A stretch of 64,000 nt of DNA from Verminephrobacter eiseniae EF01-2 (GTDB taxonomy: Bacteria > Pseudomonadota > Gammaproteobacteria > Burkholderiales > Burkholderiaceae_C): positions 5,010,501 through 5,074,500 of the forward strand of contig NC_008786.1 of the NCBI RefSeq assembly GCF_000015565.1. Reading direction: 5' to 3'. Positions within the stretch are counted from its first letter, which is position 1. Each line of letters begins with the position of its first letter. This document shows positions 1 to 8,103 of this stretch, one piece after another. A model generated the notes under the pieces. That model made no database searches, was not told the origin of the DNA, and was given only the letters and a program-made list of their open reading frames with translations. A program made the translations under genes and the position numbers.

Positions 1-1330
1 ACGGCACCGATAGCCCACGCGCACGGATGCCCTTGAGCACCGCTTCGTTGAACTTGTCCAGCACCGTCGATGGCTCGCGGCTTGAGCCTGCGGGGATGTA
101 GCGGAAGCAGCAGATCGACAGCTCAGGCTCCGCCACCAACTCCAGCCGATCGTTCATGCGCACCAGCTCCGCCACACGGCGCGCGCAGTCCAGGTGGCGG
201 CGCACGCGCGCGCGCATGCCGTCCATGCCGATTTCCTTGAGTGCGGCCCACACAGTCAGGCTGCGCGAGCGTGCCGAGAAATCGACCGAGCTGTAGAGCG
301 AGCCCTCGCCGAACTCGTCGAAGGGCGAGCCCACGTCGGCACGCGTGGCGGGATCGAAGTGGTGGAAGTCTGGCCGCCCGATCACCAGCGAGCGCTGCTG
401 CAGTGCGCCGTCGCGCACGATGGCCGCCCCGCAGCCCAGCGGCACCGCCATCCATTTGTGCGGGTCCACCGCCAGCGAGTCGATGGCACCCATGTCGCCG
501 TACAGCGAACGCACCCGCTCATCGAGCACGCCGAAGCCGCCGTAGGCGCCATCGACATGCAGCCAGACGCCGCGGTCATGCGCGATGCGCAGCATGCGGT
601 CCACCGGGTCCACCGTGCCGGTGCGTACATCGCCTGCGGTGGCGATCACCGCCACGGGCGTGCAGCCGGCGGCGATGTCGGCGTCGATCATGCGCTCCAG
701 CGCTTCGCTATCCGCGCGGCGGCGGCTAGCGTCCATCGGGACGGTTCGCATCGCGACCGCGCCCAGCCCCAGCACGGAAAGCGCGCGTACGCCCACATCA
801 TGCAGGCTGGCGGTGGCATAGACACGCGGCTGGGGGATACAGCCCGCGCCCTGCTCGGTGGGGTTCACGCCGATGCGCTCGCCCGCATGCTGGCGCGCTG
901 CGCCCAGGCAGATGAGGTTGGCCACAGCGCCCCCGCTGGTAAAGGTGCCGCCTCAGTGCGGCCCCATCTCCAGCATCTCGCCCATCCAGCTGAGCGCCTG
1001 CATCTCCAGGAAGTTGCCAGGCCAGGCGTACCAGCGCTGAGCCGCCACCAGACTGGCCACGAAGCCGGCCACCGCAGGCACCACGGAGGGCATGGTGGTG
1101 ATCCAGCCAGAAAAGCCCGGCGAGCCGATGCGCAGGCCATTGGGGATGACCACCTCGTTGAGCACATCGAGCACCGCCTGGGCGCCCTGCCCCTGGCGCG
1201 GTAAAGACTCGTTAAGCGCGGCGCGCCAGACTGAGCGGCGCCCCGTGGGGTCGGGGCCTTCCTCGAAGCGCAGAAACGTCTCCAGGGGCCCGAGCACCTG
1301 TTCAACGGCAGCGCTCAGGCCGGTGGTCAT
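1..1330 (-). pseudogene. Group II PLP-dependent decarboxylase, interrupted by in-frame TGA, partial at window edge
   Basis: Family members decarboxylate aromatic or acidic amino acids using PLP. The start is ATG at 1330, preceded by a GAGG ribosome site. Reading continues in one frame to the window edge except for a single TGA at 953-955. Before the stop the protein ends ...LEMGPH; directly after it the same frame reads GGTFTSGGAVANL, the conserved TSGG..NL motif of the family. Further on come HVDGAYGG and the PLP-lysine motif DPHKW (about 445-460). No frameshift is visible, so one point mutation or a sequencing error explains the break. The C-terminus lies beyond position 1. It probably shares an operon with the upstream DUF3291/SnoaL-like gene (89-bp gap). 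Substrate unknown. Confidence 0.8.
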
Positions 1331-1419
1331 GGCTGCCTCGGTGCTGGGGCGCCGGTCAAAGGGACTGGTGGGTGGCACGAATGCGCTCCTCTTGGGGTGT
1401 TGTTGGTTTTTTGGGGGGT

Positions 1420-2295
1420 TCAGGGCGCCGAATGCGCGATTGGCGGGCCGAAGAAACCGGTGACGCGGCGGATGCGCCCGTCCCGCGCGAACTCGACGAC
1501 GTCGAGGCTCTCGGGCAGCAGCGTGCCATCGACCTTGACAGCGCGCCAGTTGAAGCGGCCGCTGTAGTGATGCACATCCACCGTGCTGGTTCGCTCGATG
1601 TGGCCACCCGCGTACTTGGCTTGCACCTGCGCGATGTAGTCCACGAGGGCGGCGCGACCCTGCGCGAGCTTGGCCGGGTCGCAATACACGCCGTCATCGG
1701 TCATGACCTGCGCCAGCTTCTGCATGCGCCGCTCGGCGTCGGGCTCGTTCCAGGCGGCGACATAGGCGTCAATGCAACGTTCGGCCTGCGCCGCGCCGAT
1801 GCGCGGATCGCCCAACGGCGGGCGGCCTGGCTCCTTCAGGTAGGCATCGGCGTCTTCGGGGGTGTACCTGTCCTTGAAGGCGAAGGCCAGCGGCGTTGCG
1901 CCGTGCGAGCGCAGGTACTGAAGCCGGTCCAGCGCCTCTTCCAGCGTCGGGGTATGCCCGGCCGGAATCCACCACATCGCCACGCCGGGTTCCATCGGTG
2001 GGTGGAACCAGTCGCGCCGCCGCTTGAGCGCGCCAGCGTGCTCGTCGCGGTACACCCAGTTGGCCATCGCCTTGCGGCTTTCCCAGACGGTGAAGTTGAT
2101 GATGCCGTCCTCACCCAGAGGGCGCAGCGTGGTGGCGCTGCTATGGCCGTCGGCGATCAGGCGCCAGACAAAGCCAGGCGCCTTGTCGGCCAGCTCATGG
2201 ATAGGGTCGATGCCGTTCTTGAAGTCGGCGATGTCCGGATGGTCCAGCGGTTTCTTCAGCCAGGCCACGTTGAACTGCGCGAAATGGTGCTTCAT
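1420..2295 (-). CDS. DUF3291-like / SnoaL-like two-domain protein
   Basis: 291 aa. Residues 1 to about 150 (MKHHFAQFNVAWLKKP..., with NFTVWES and W-rich segments) look like the DUF3291 family, a ferredoxin-fold group related to antibiotic biosynthesis monooxygenases. Residues about 165-291 look like a SnoaL/NTF2-type nuclear-transport-factor fold (CIDAYVAAWNEPDAERR, then DVHHYSGRFNWRAVKVDG and VVEFARDGRIRRVTGFF). The fold assignments come from recognised sequence patterns; no catalytic function can be given. It is co-oriented with the broken PLP decarboxylase downstream. The IS1111-type element begins less than 100 bp upstream of its start and may have displaced the native promoter. Confidence 0.7.
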   Translation of the reverse strand: MKHHFAQFNVAWLKKPLDHPDIADFKNGIDPIHELADKAPGFVWRLIADGHSSATTLRPLGEDGIINFTVWESRKAMANWVYRDEHAGALKRRRDWFHPPMEPGVAMWWIPAGHTPTLEEALDRLQYLRSHGATPLAFAFKDRYTPEDADAYLKEPGRPPLGDPRIGAAQAERCIDAYVAAWNEPDAERRMQKLAQVMTDDGVYCDPAKLAQGRAALVDYIAQVQAKYAGGHIERTSTVDVHHYSGRFNWRAVKVDGTLLPESLDVVEFARDGRIRRVTGFFGPPIAHSAP

Positions 2296-2381
2296 GTCTG
2301 TCCTTGTCTTCAGGCGCCGTCTCGTCAGCGCAGGTTGGGCATTCGTTGCAGAAACTGGTCGAGCAGCCGGTAAGCAATGGG

Positions 2382-3778
2382 ATGAACGCCCCCACCCGTA
2401 ACGGCATCGAAGTGCCAAAGTGGAGATGTTGATCAACCACTTGAACCGAGAGGGGCATCCACCATGAAGCTTACGACTGTTGGCATCGACCTGGCGAAGA
2501 ACGTGTTCCAGGTCCACGGAATCGACGAGCACGGCAAGGTGCTCGTGAAGAAGCAACTGCGTCGAGATCAGATGGCGACGTTCTTCGTGAACCTGCCGCC
2601 GTGCTTGATCGGCATGGAGGCCTGCGGCAGCGCTCACCACTGGGCGCGCAAGCTGCAGACAATGGGGCACACCGTACGCCTGATGGCACCGCAGTTCGTC
2701 AAACCCTACGTCAAGACCAACAAGAACGATGCGGCCGACGCCGAGGCCATCTGCGAGGCTGTCGGTCGACCGAACATGCGCTTCGTGCCGATCAAGAATG
2801 TTGAGCAGCAGGCGGTGTTGGCGTTGCACCGGGTTCGCCAGGGCTTCGTGAAGGCGCGCACGGCGCAGGCCAATCAGATCCGTGGCCTCCTCGGCGAGTT
2901 CGGTCTCATCGTCCCCCAGGGCATCGGCTACATCGCCTCGCGGGTCCCGGAGCTGATCGAAGACGCTGGCAACGAGTTGCCCGGATCCTTTCGCGTGCTC
3001 GTCCAGCGGCTGCTCGACCACCTCAAGGAGCTTGGGCGGCAGGTCCAAGAGCTGGAGGCACAGATCCAAGCATGGCATCGAAGCAGCGATCTCAGCACCA
3101 GGCTCGCGCAGGTGCCCGGCATCGGCCCCATCACGGCGAGCGCACTGGTCGCCTCCATCGGGGATGCGAAGAACTTCGACGGCGGCCGACAACTGGCGGC
3201 GTGGCTGGGCTTGGTGCCCCGGCAACATTCCTCTGGAGGAAAGTCGAACCTGCTGGGCATAAGCAAGCGTGGCGACAGCTACCTGCGCACCTTGCTGATA
3301 CACGGTGCGCGATCGGTCATCTATCGGGCAGGGCAGAAAGCAGATCCGTGCAGTTGGATCAACGCAGTGGTGCAGCGGCGCAACAAGAATGTCGCGGCGG
3401 TCGCGCTGGCCAACAAGAATGCTCGAATCGTCTGGGCGCTGCTTGCCCATGACCGGCACTACGAGATGGGTTACAAGAAGGCGGCCGAGGTCTTGTGGCC
3501 GAAGGCCAACCGCGCAGCAACAGTCCACACAACGACTTCAGGGAGAAATACCACCGATTGCTCAGGCGATCATGAAGTGATGGCAAGACAGGTAAGACCG
3601 TGGTTGACCAAGCCCGTGCTGAGCGGAGCACCCAGAGTGCGTGTAAGCGATCGAGGCGCCAACCAGCAGATCCCATCAGGGACCGCAGCCAAAAGCTGCA
3701 CTCACAGTCCGAATGTACGGGAGCAATCTTCACCTTCGCGTTGTCATGAATTGAGAGACTGGCATAGGGGGCGTTCAT
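2382..3778 (+). mobile_element. IS110-family (IS1111-group) insertion sequence
   Basis: About 1.4 kb, bounded by a perfect 12-bp inverted repeat: ATGAACGCCCCC at 2382-2393 and its reverse complement at 3767-3778. Short subterminal inverted repeats are the hallmark of the IS1111 group; other IS110 elements lack them. The true tips probably lie a few bases outside the repeats. One transposase gene fills the interior. No target-site duplication is apparent, as expected for this family. Confidence 0.8.
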
Positions 3779-3963
3779 GTACGCCCGAGGTGCTCATACC
3801 GCAGCCGAAGGCGGGGGTACTCCAGTGGGCCATTTCATTGGGGAGTGCCGACGACGCGGTGCCGGCGCGCAGGCGCGTCCAGGCGGCACGGTCATGGAGG
3901 CACTCCATGATTTCGTCTGCTCCTTCCCGATGCCCGATCGGTAAATTCCTTGCTCCAAAATGA
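2464..3963 (+). CDS. IS110/IS1111-family transposase with abnormal C-terminal read-through
   Basis: DEDD-type recombinase. The N-terminus has the RuvC-like first acidic motif GIDLAKNVFQVHG, followed by MEACGSAHHWA and KNDAADAEAI. The C-terminal Transposase_20 helix-hairpin-helix region is LAQVPGIGPITASALVASIG (about residues 217-236), and GGKSNLLGISKRGD follows. Family members are about 340 aa. Here the frame stays open for 499 aa because no stop occurs before 3961-3963, some 185 bp beyond the right inverted repeat. Residues after about 345 are therefore probably not native. A frameshift or lost stop between about 3480 and 3590 is likely. Activity of this copy is doubtful. Confidence 0.85.
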   Translation: MKLTTVGIDLAKNVFQVHGIDEHGKVLVKKQLRRDQMATFFVNLPPCLIGMEACGSAHHWARKLQTMGHTVRLMAPQFVKPYVKTNKNDAADAEAICEAVGRPNMRFVPIKNVEQQAVLALHRVRQGFVKARTAQANQIRGLLGEFGLIVPQGIGYIASRVPELIEDAGNELPGSFRVLVQRLLDHLKELGRQVQELEAQIQAWHRSSDLSTRLAQVPGIGPITASALVASIGDAKNFDGGRQLAAWLGLVPRQHSSGGKSNLLGISKRGDSYLRTLLIHGARSVIYRAGQKADPCSWINAVVQRRNKNVAAVALANKNARIVWALLAHDRHYEMGYKKAAEVLWPKANRAATVHTTTSGRNTTDCSGDHEVMARQVRPWLTKPVLSGAPRVRVSDRGANQQIPSGTAAKSCTHSPNVREQSSPSRCHELRDWHRGRSCTPEVLIPQPKAGVLQWAISLGSADDAVPARRRVQAARSWRHSMISSAPSRCPIGKFLAPK

Positions 3964-4136
3964 CCCGGTCATTCGTGGAGCAATCCGTCCTGCACCATCC
4001 TCCACGGTCAGACGCGCCGGACAAGCAGACGGGGATTTGCAGATCGGCTGCTACACCACATCATGGGTGATCCCGACGGCCATCGCTGGCGCCACGGTGG
4101 GGTCGGCTTGCGGCCATTCGCCGGCAAGACGGCAGA
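3779..4136. other. Gene-poor stretch between the IS and the YcgJ-like gene
   Basis: 358 bp right of the IS end. Its first 185 bp are traversed by the transposase read-through frame. The other open frames show no recognisable domain. It may be decayed mobile DNA; I see no RNA gene or clear regulatory site. Confidence 0.4.
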
Positions 4137-4490
4137 TCATTGGCCAAACAGCAGCCGGGTGTATTTCTTGTTCACGGCCCCGCTGCGCTGGCCATCTGCG
4201 CCGTAGTACCGATGGTTGCGGCATAGCCGCTCTTTCACGTCGCAGAAAACGCCGTTGGCGAAGCTGAACTCGGTCAGGTCGAAGTCGCCCGGCGAGAACA
4301 GTTTGGTCGCGGCTTGGGGGCCGAGGTGTTTTTCGGTCAGCGGGCGGGAGATGCCCTGATCATTGGCGCACAGATGGCGGTCGCAGAGTACGCCCGGCTC
4401 CGGCGAGCGCAGCGTGGTTTGCCGGCCTGCATGGGCTGTGGAGACGGCCAGCAGCAGGGCCAGGTGCCAGCAAAGGCGGGCTGGGTTCAC
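4137..4490 (-). CDS. YcgJ-like secreted small protein
   Basis: 117 aa from a GTG start at 4490, whose GTGA overlaps the stop of the upstream small membrane-protein gene (translational coupling). The N-terminus is a signal peptide (LCWHLALLLAVSTAHA). The mature part has paired cysteines: PGVLCDRHLCANDQGIS and NGVFCDVKERLC, separated by FDLTEFSFANG. This pattern matches the YcgJ family of periplasmic proteins of unknown role. It is the last gene of the minus-strand run that includes xdhC. Confidence 0.65.
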   Translation of the reverse strand: MNPARLCWHLALLLAVSTAHAGRQTTLRSPEPGVLCDRHLCANDQGISRPLTEKHLGPQAATKLFSPGDFDLTEFSFANGVFCDVKERLCRNHRYYGADGQRSGAVNKKYTRLLFGQ

Positions 4491-4696
4491 GGTTTGCGGC
4501 GTAGCCGGCGGATGAGTGGGGGCAGCAGGCCGAGCGCGCCCACGGTGGTGCACAGCCAGCCCAGCGGCAATAACGCGAAAGGCTCTTGCAACTGGCCGTC
4601 GGGCGCCACTGCGCTGCCGATGGCCGCAAACCCTGCGAAGCAGGCGCTGCCGAGCAAGAGCAGCGCAGCAGGGATATATCTGGTGGGGTGGTTCAT
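4487..4696 (-). CDS. Small DUF3955-like membrane protein
   Basis: 69 aa with two predicted membrane segments (YIPAALLLLGSACFAGFAAI and LLPLGWLCTTVGALGLLPPL) separated by GSAVAPDGQLQEPFALLPLG. The G-S-x-V-x-x-D-G-x-L-x-E-P-F pattern is that of DUF3955. The ATG at 4696 lies 23 bp after the xdhC stop and the gene overlaps the YcgJ-like gene by 4 nt, so the three are probably co-transcribed. Function unknown. Confidence 0.6.
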   Translation of the reverse strand: MNHPTRYIPAALLLLGSACFAGFAAIGSAVAPDGQLQEPFALLPLGWLCTTVGALGLLPPLIRRLRRKP

Positions 4697-4719
4697 CGGT
4701 GCCTCGCATGGCGCGGTGG

Positions 4720-5883
4720 TTACGGTCTTGGGGCGTATTGTGGGCCTGTGGCGGAGCTTGCAGGACTGGCCCCGCACAGCGCAGTCCCCGGGTCGTTGTG
4801 CGCCAAGTCCCGCTCGTTCTTGGCCTGGGCCACTTCCACATCATGCGGCAGGGTGACGCCGTTTTTGAGCGCGAGGATTTCGGCCATCACGCTGACGGCG
4901 ATTTCGGGCGGGGTCTTGCTGCCGATGTAGATGCCGATGGGGCCACGAAGTCGCGCAAGGCGGTCGGGCGTCTGTCCGAAATGCTCGATCATGCGCTTGC
5001 GCCGCGCCTGGTGGTTGCGGCGCGAGCCTATGCCGCCGACGTAGAACGCATCGGTTTCGAGCGCTTCCAGCAGCGCCAGATCATCGAGCTTGGGGTCGTG
5101 CGTGAGGGCTACCACGCAGCTTCGGCGGTCGGGCTTGAAGGCCAGCACCACGTCGTCGGGCATGTCGCTGAGCAGGGCGGCGCCGGGCAGGTTCCAGCTT
5201 TGGCGGTATTCCTCGCGCGGGTCGCACACGGTCACGGCAAAGCCGTTGAACATGGCCATGGTGGCCAGGTATTCGGCCAGTTGCCCGGCGCCGATGAGCA
5301 GCATCCGGTACTCCGGCCCGAAGCTGTTGGTCAGTTGCCGCTCGTCGAGCGCCAGGTCGGCTGGCGCCGTCGCCGGTGACAGGGTGACGGCGCCATCGGC
5401 CAGGCGCACGCTGCGCTGCACCAGGCGCCCGGCTGCCAGCAGGGCCAGCAGTTCGGCCAGCCGGGCCGGGTCGGGGTTGTATTCCAGCAGCAGTTCCAGC
5501 GTGCCGCCGCAGGGCAGGCCGAAGCGGTGGGCTTCGTCGGCGCTGATGCCGTATTTGACGAATGCCGGCGGCCCGTTCGGGATGCCGTGTTCCGGCACCG
5601 TCGGGGCCAATGGGGCCAATGGGGCCAATGGGGCCAATGGGGCCGAGGGAGCCAATGGGGCCGGATTGGCCCGGGCGCGGGTGTGGCGGGCGATCAGGTC
5701 GTCTTCAATGCAGCCGCCCGAGACCGAGCCGACCACGGCGCCGTCTTCGCACAGCGCCATGATCGAGCCTACCGGCCGGGGCGATGAGCCCCAGGTGCGC
5801 ACCACGGTGGCCAGCAGTGCGCGCCGCTCTGCGGCGCGCCAGCCGTGCAGGGTGCGCAGTACGGTCAGATCCAGGTTTTCCAT
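4720..5883 (-). CDS. xdhC: XdhC/CoxF-family molybdenum-hydroxylase maturation factor
   Basis: 387 aa. XdhC proteins bind molybdenum cofactor, assist its sulfuration and deliver it to xanthine dehydrogenase or CO-dehydrogenase-type enzymes in the cytoplasm. The N-terminal XdhC/CoxI domain contains ATVVRTWGSSPRPVGSIMAL and GSVSGGCIEDDL. The C-terminal Rossmann-type domain starts at RMLLIGAGQLAEYLA and contains YVGGIGSRRN and PIGIYIGSKTPPEIAVSVMA. Between them an APL-repeat segment (about residues 73-94) is encoded by the 9-bp tandem repeat at 5603-5665 and lengthens the protein. It follows coxG by 26 bp and probably serves the CoxSLM enzyme encoded upstream. Confidence 0.9.
   Translation of the reverse strand: MENLDLTVLRTLHGWRAAERRALLATVVRTWGSSPRPVGSIMALCEDGAVVGSVSGGCIEDDLIARHTRARANPAPLAPSAPLAPLAPLAPLAPTVPEHGIPNGPPAFVKYGISADEAHRFGLPCGGTLELLLEYNPDPARLAELLALLAAGRLVQRSVRLADGAVTLSPATAPADLALDERQLTNSFGPEYRMLLIGAGQLAEYLATMAMFNGFAVTVCDPREEYRQSWNLPGAALLSDMPDDVVLAFKPDRRSCVVALTHDPKLDDLALLEALETDAFYVGGIGSRRNHQARRKRMIEHFGQTPDRLARLRGPIGIYIGSKTPPEIAVSVMAEILALKNGVTLPHDVEVAQAKNERDLAHNDPGTALCGASPASSATGPQYAPRP
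5603..5665. repeat. In-frame 9-bp tandem repeat inside xdhC
   Basis: Four perfect units of GGGGCCAAT (5603-5638) followed by three degenerate ones. On the coding strand they encode Ala-Pro-Leu triplets. Copy-number change would add or remove three residues without shifting the frame. Confidence 0.9.
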
Positions 5884-5909
5884 GGGTGGGCCTGCGTTTT
5901 GCTGCGGGA

Positions 5910-6518
5910 TCAACTGCGGCTGAGCCACCAGGTGACGAGCACCAGCGCGGCGATGCCGACGGCGGCCCATACGACGGCTGGCACGCGGGGCTTGGTGGCC
6001 GGGCTGCCGTCCGGCGCCGGGGCGTCGATCGGCGCGGCCTGGGCCTGCGGCTGCTCGGCGCGCGGGTGGCGGCGCTGCATTTCGTTGTCAAAGCGTTGGA
6101 AGAAGTCTTCGGCCATGGTCTTGGCGGCCCCGTCGATCAGGCGCTGGCCGAGTTGGGCGATCTTGCCGCCCACCGAGGCGTGCGCGGTGTAGTGCAGCAG
6201 GCATTGCGCGTCATGCTCGCCGTCGGGCTGCAGCGAGATCTGCGCCTGGCCCTTGCCAAAGCCGGCCACTCCGCCCGAGCCGTCGAAGGCCAGTTGGTAG
6301 CTTTCGGGCGGCACGATGTCGGTCAGCGTGATTTTGCCGGTGAACTTGGCCGATACGGGGCCGATCTTGAGCGCCATGGCCACGGCGTATTGGTTCTCGC
6401 CGCAGGGTTCTATCTTGCCGCAGCCGGGGATGCACAGCTTGAGGACTTCGGGGTCGTTGAGCGCCTCCCAGGCCTGCTGCTGGCTGACGGCAAGGGGGCG
6501 GCTGGCTTGCATTTGCAT
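5910..6518 (-). CDS. coxG: CoxG-type SRPBCC membrane-anchored protein
   Basis: 202 aa, START/SRPBCC fold (CoxG family). The body runs from SQQQAWEALNDPEVLKLCIPGC to about residue 150 and includes GPVSAKFTGKITLTDI, GFGKGQAQISLQ and HASVGGKIAQLGQRLIDGAA. A Pro/Ala linker leads to a single C-terminal membrane helix (VVWAAVGIAALVLVTWWLS). CoxG in CO oxidisers recruits the dehydrogenase to the membrane, and the C-terminal anchor fits that role. The start at 6518 has GAGGAAG just upstream. It lies between coxE and xdhC on the same strand. Confidence 0.9.
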   Translation of the reverse strand: MQMQASRPLAVSQQQAWEALNDPEVLKLCIPGCGKIEPCGENQYAVAMALKIGPVSAKFTGKITLTDIVPPESYQLAFDGSGGVAGFGKGQAQISLQPDGEHDAQCLLHYTAHASVGGKIAQLGQRLIDGAAKTMAEDFFQRFDNEMQRRHPRAEQPQAQAAPIDAPAPDGSPATKPRVPAVVWAAVGIAALVLVTWWLSRS

Positions 6519-6653
6519 GGTGGCTTCCTCGGGGGTTTACGGTGATGGGATGGGGCGCCTGGGTGCGGGGATTCATGCGGCGCATTCAAGCATGTCTGTC
6601 TGTCGTTGCCTATCGTCCTGTGGCCCTGTTTCCGCATTGTCCAATGCCTATGC

Positions 6654-7898
6654 CTATTGCCGCAACACGCTGGCCAGACTGGCGGCCAGGTCTTGCAGGC
6701 GGCTCAGGTTGTGCACGGCCAGCATGCCATGGGTTTGGCGGTGCAGTGCGGCGGCGCCGCGTGCCGTGGGCGCGTAGCCATCGAAGCGCAGCAGCGGGTT
6801 GAGCCACAACAGCCGGCCGCAGTGGCGGCGCAGCCAGCCCAGCGCCTGTGTCAACTGCTCGGGCGCGCCGGTGTCCAGACCATCGCTGATCAGCAGCACC
6901 AGCGTGCGCCGCCCGACCAGACGGCGGGCATGCCGTTGGCGCAACTGGGCCAGGCTGTCACCGATGCGGGTGCCGCCGGCAAAGTCGGCGATGGCTTGGC
7001 TGGCGGCTTGCAGCATGGCGTCGGTGTCGGCCAGGCGAAAGGCCGGTGTCAGGTCGGTCAGGCCGGTGCCAAAAGCAAACACGTCGCGGCGCAGCGCCGC
7101 GCCGCCGGCCCAACGGGTGTGGCGCGGCGCGGTGGCGGCGTGCAAAAAGGCCAGCAGCAGGCGGGCGTAGCGCTCCATCGAGCCTGATATGTCGACCAGC
7201 ACCAGCAGCGGCAGCGGCTGCTGGCGCCGTTGCAGCAGCGGCAGTTGCAATAGCTCGCCCCCGGTGCGCGCGGCGCGCTGCATGGCGCCGGGCCAATGCG
7301 GGCGGCTGCCACGCGCGCCCGGCCGCAGCCTGCGGGCGGCGTAATGCGGCAGCGGCAGCCGGATGTCGCGGGCCAGGCGCTCGACCAGCAGGTATTCGCT
7401 GGCCGATAGCTGGTTGAAATCGGCTTGCCGCAGCCGTTGCAAGTCGCTGGCGCTCATTGCGGCGTCGAAGTCCAGCGTCGCATCCTGGCGCGGCGCAGCG
7501 GCATCGCGCGCCGCGCGCACCGGGGCCAGCGCCTGACTGACACGCGGGCGGCGCCGGCTGGGCGCGGCTTTGGATTCGGCGCTGGGCAGCATCTGTGCGA
7601 GCAGCTTTTGCGCGATGTCGGGGTTGCGAAAATAGGCATCGAAGAGTTCACGGAACACCATGCGGTCTTGCTCGCCACTGACCAGCACGGCCTCCAGCGC
7701 GGCGCTGAAGTCTTGCCGCTGCAGACCCGCCAGCAGCACGGCCTGCTGGGCCAGCGCCATGCGCGCAGCATCGACCCGCACGCCGGCGCGGCGCAGTGCG
7801 CGGCCAAAGCCGCTGAGGTTGTCGGCCAGTTTGCCGCTGCGGGCGTCGCCCCATTGCGAGCTGGCGGGGATGGATCGGGCAGGGGGGATGGCGGTCAT
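6654..7898 (-). CDS. coxE: CoxE-like von Willebrand factor A domain protein
   Basis: 414 aa. The C-terminal half is a VWA domain with the metal-ion-dependent adhesion motif DISGSM (in LLVLVDISGSMERYARLLLA), then TDLTPAFRLAD and LVLLISDGLDTGAPEQL. The N-terminal half contains VFRELFDAYFRNPDIAQKLL, typical of CoxE. With the AAA+ protein CoxD it forms a chaperone pair that matures the Mo/Cu or Mo hydroxylase active site. The start at 7898 has a GGAG site. The 205-bp gap to coxD holds a palindromic repeat. Confidence 0.9.
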   Translation of the reverse strand: MTAIPPARSIPASSQWGDARSGKLADNLSGFGRALRRAGVRVDAARMALAQQAVLLAGLQRQDFSAALEAVLVSGEQDRMVFRELFDAYFRNPDIAQKLLAQMLPSAESKAAPSRRRPRVSQALAPVRAARDAAAPRQDATLDFDAAMSASDLQRLRQADFNQLSASEYLLVERLARDIRLPLPHYAARRLRPGARGSRPHWPGAMQRAARTGGELLQLPLLQRRQQPLPLLVLVDISGSMERYARLLLAFLHAATAPRHTRWAGGAALRRDVFAFGTGLTDLTPAFRLADTDAMLQAASQAIADFAGGTRIGDSLAQLRQRHARRLVGRRTLVLLISDGLDTGAPEQLTQALGWLRRHCGRLLWLNPLLRFDGYAPTARGAAALHRQTHGMLAVHNLSRLQDLAASLASVLRQ

Positions 7899-7916
7899 GC
7901 GTGCTCCGGCCTACTG

Positions 7917-8077
7917 GTGTGCCGTCCCGTCGATGGCTGCACACAATGGAATCGATGCGTTTCGTGCCAAGGCAAGGCGAAAATCCTTGCGACACCTGTC
8001 GGCATGGCGCTGATTTGCAACGCTGCGCTGGCGTGAAAGGCGCGGTTTCATTGCAGTGATTTGCGGGATGGCACGCC
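7917..8077. repeat. Palindromic repeat element of about 160 bp, type 2
   Basis: Intergenic between coxD and coxE. The left arm GTGCCGTCCCG pairs with the right arm (GTGCCATCCCG when reverse-complemented). Matching continues imperfectly inward through CTGCA, AATG and TTTC..GCCA blocks, so the whole element is one large imperfect palindrome. It resembles the 166-bp element of 25292/30097 in size and architecture, but its sequence differs. No coding role is assigned. Confidence 0.55.
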
Positions 8078-8103
8078 AGCGCCTGGGGCAGCAACGCGGC
8101 CGT

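Noticed and set aside
953..955. TGA in the decarboxylase as selenocysteine
   Set aside because: The family has no Sec member known to me, no SECIS-like stem-loop is apparent just downstream, and the position is not catalytic.
3305..3580. Alternative-frame 91-aa open frame at the transposase 3' end
   Set aside because: It may reflect the native C-terminal frame after a frameshift, but I cannot show homology, so it is not listed as a gene.
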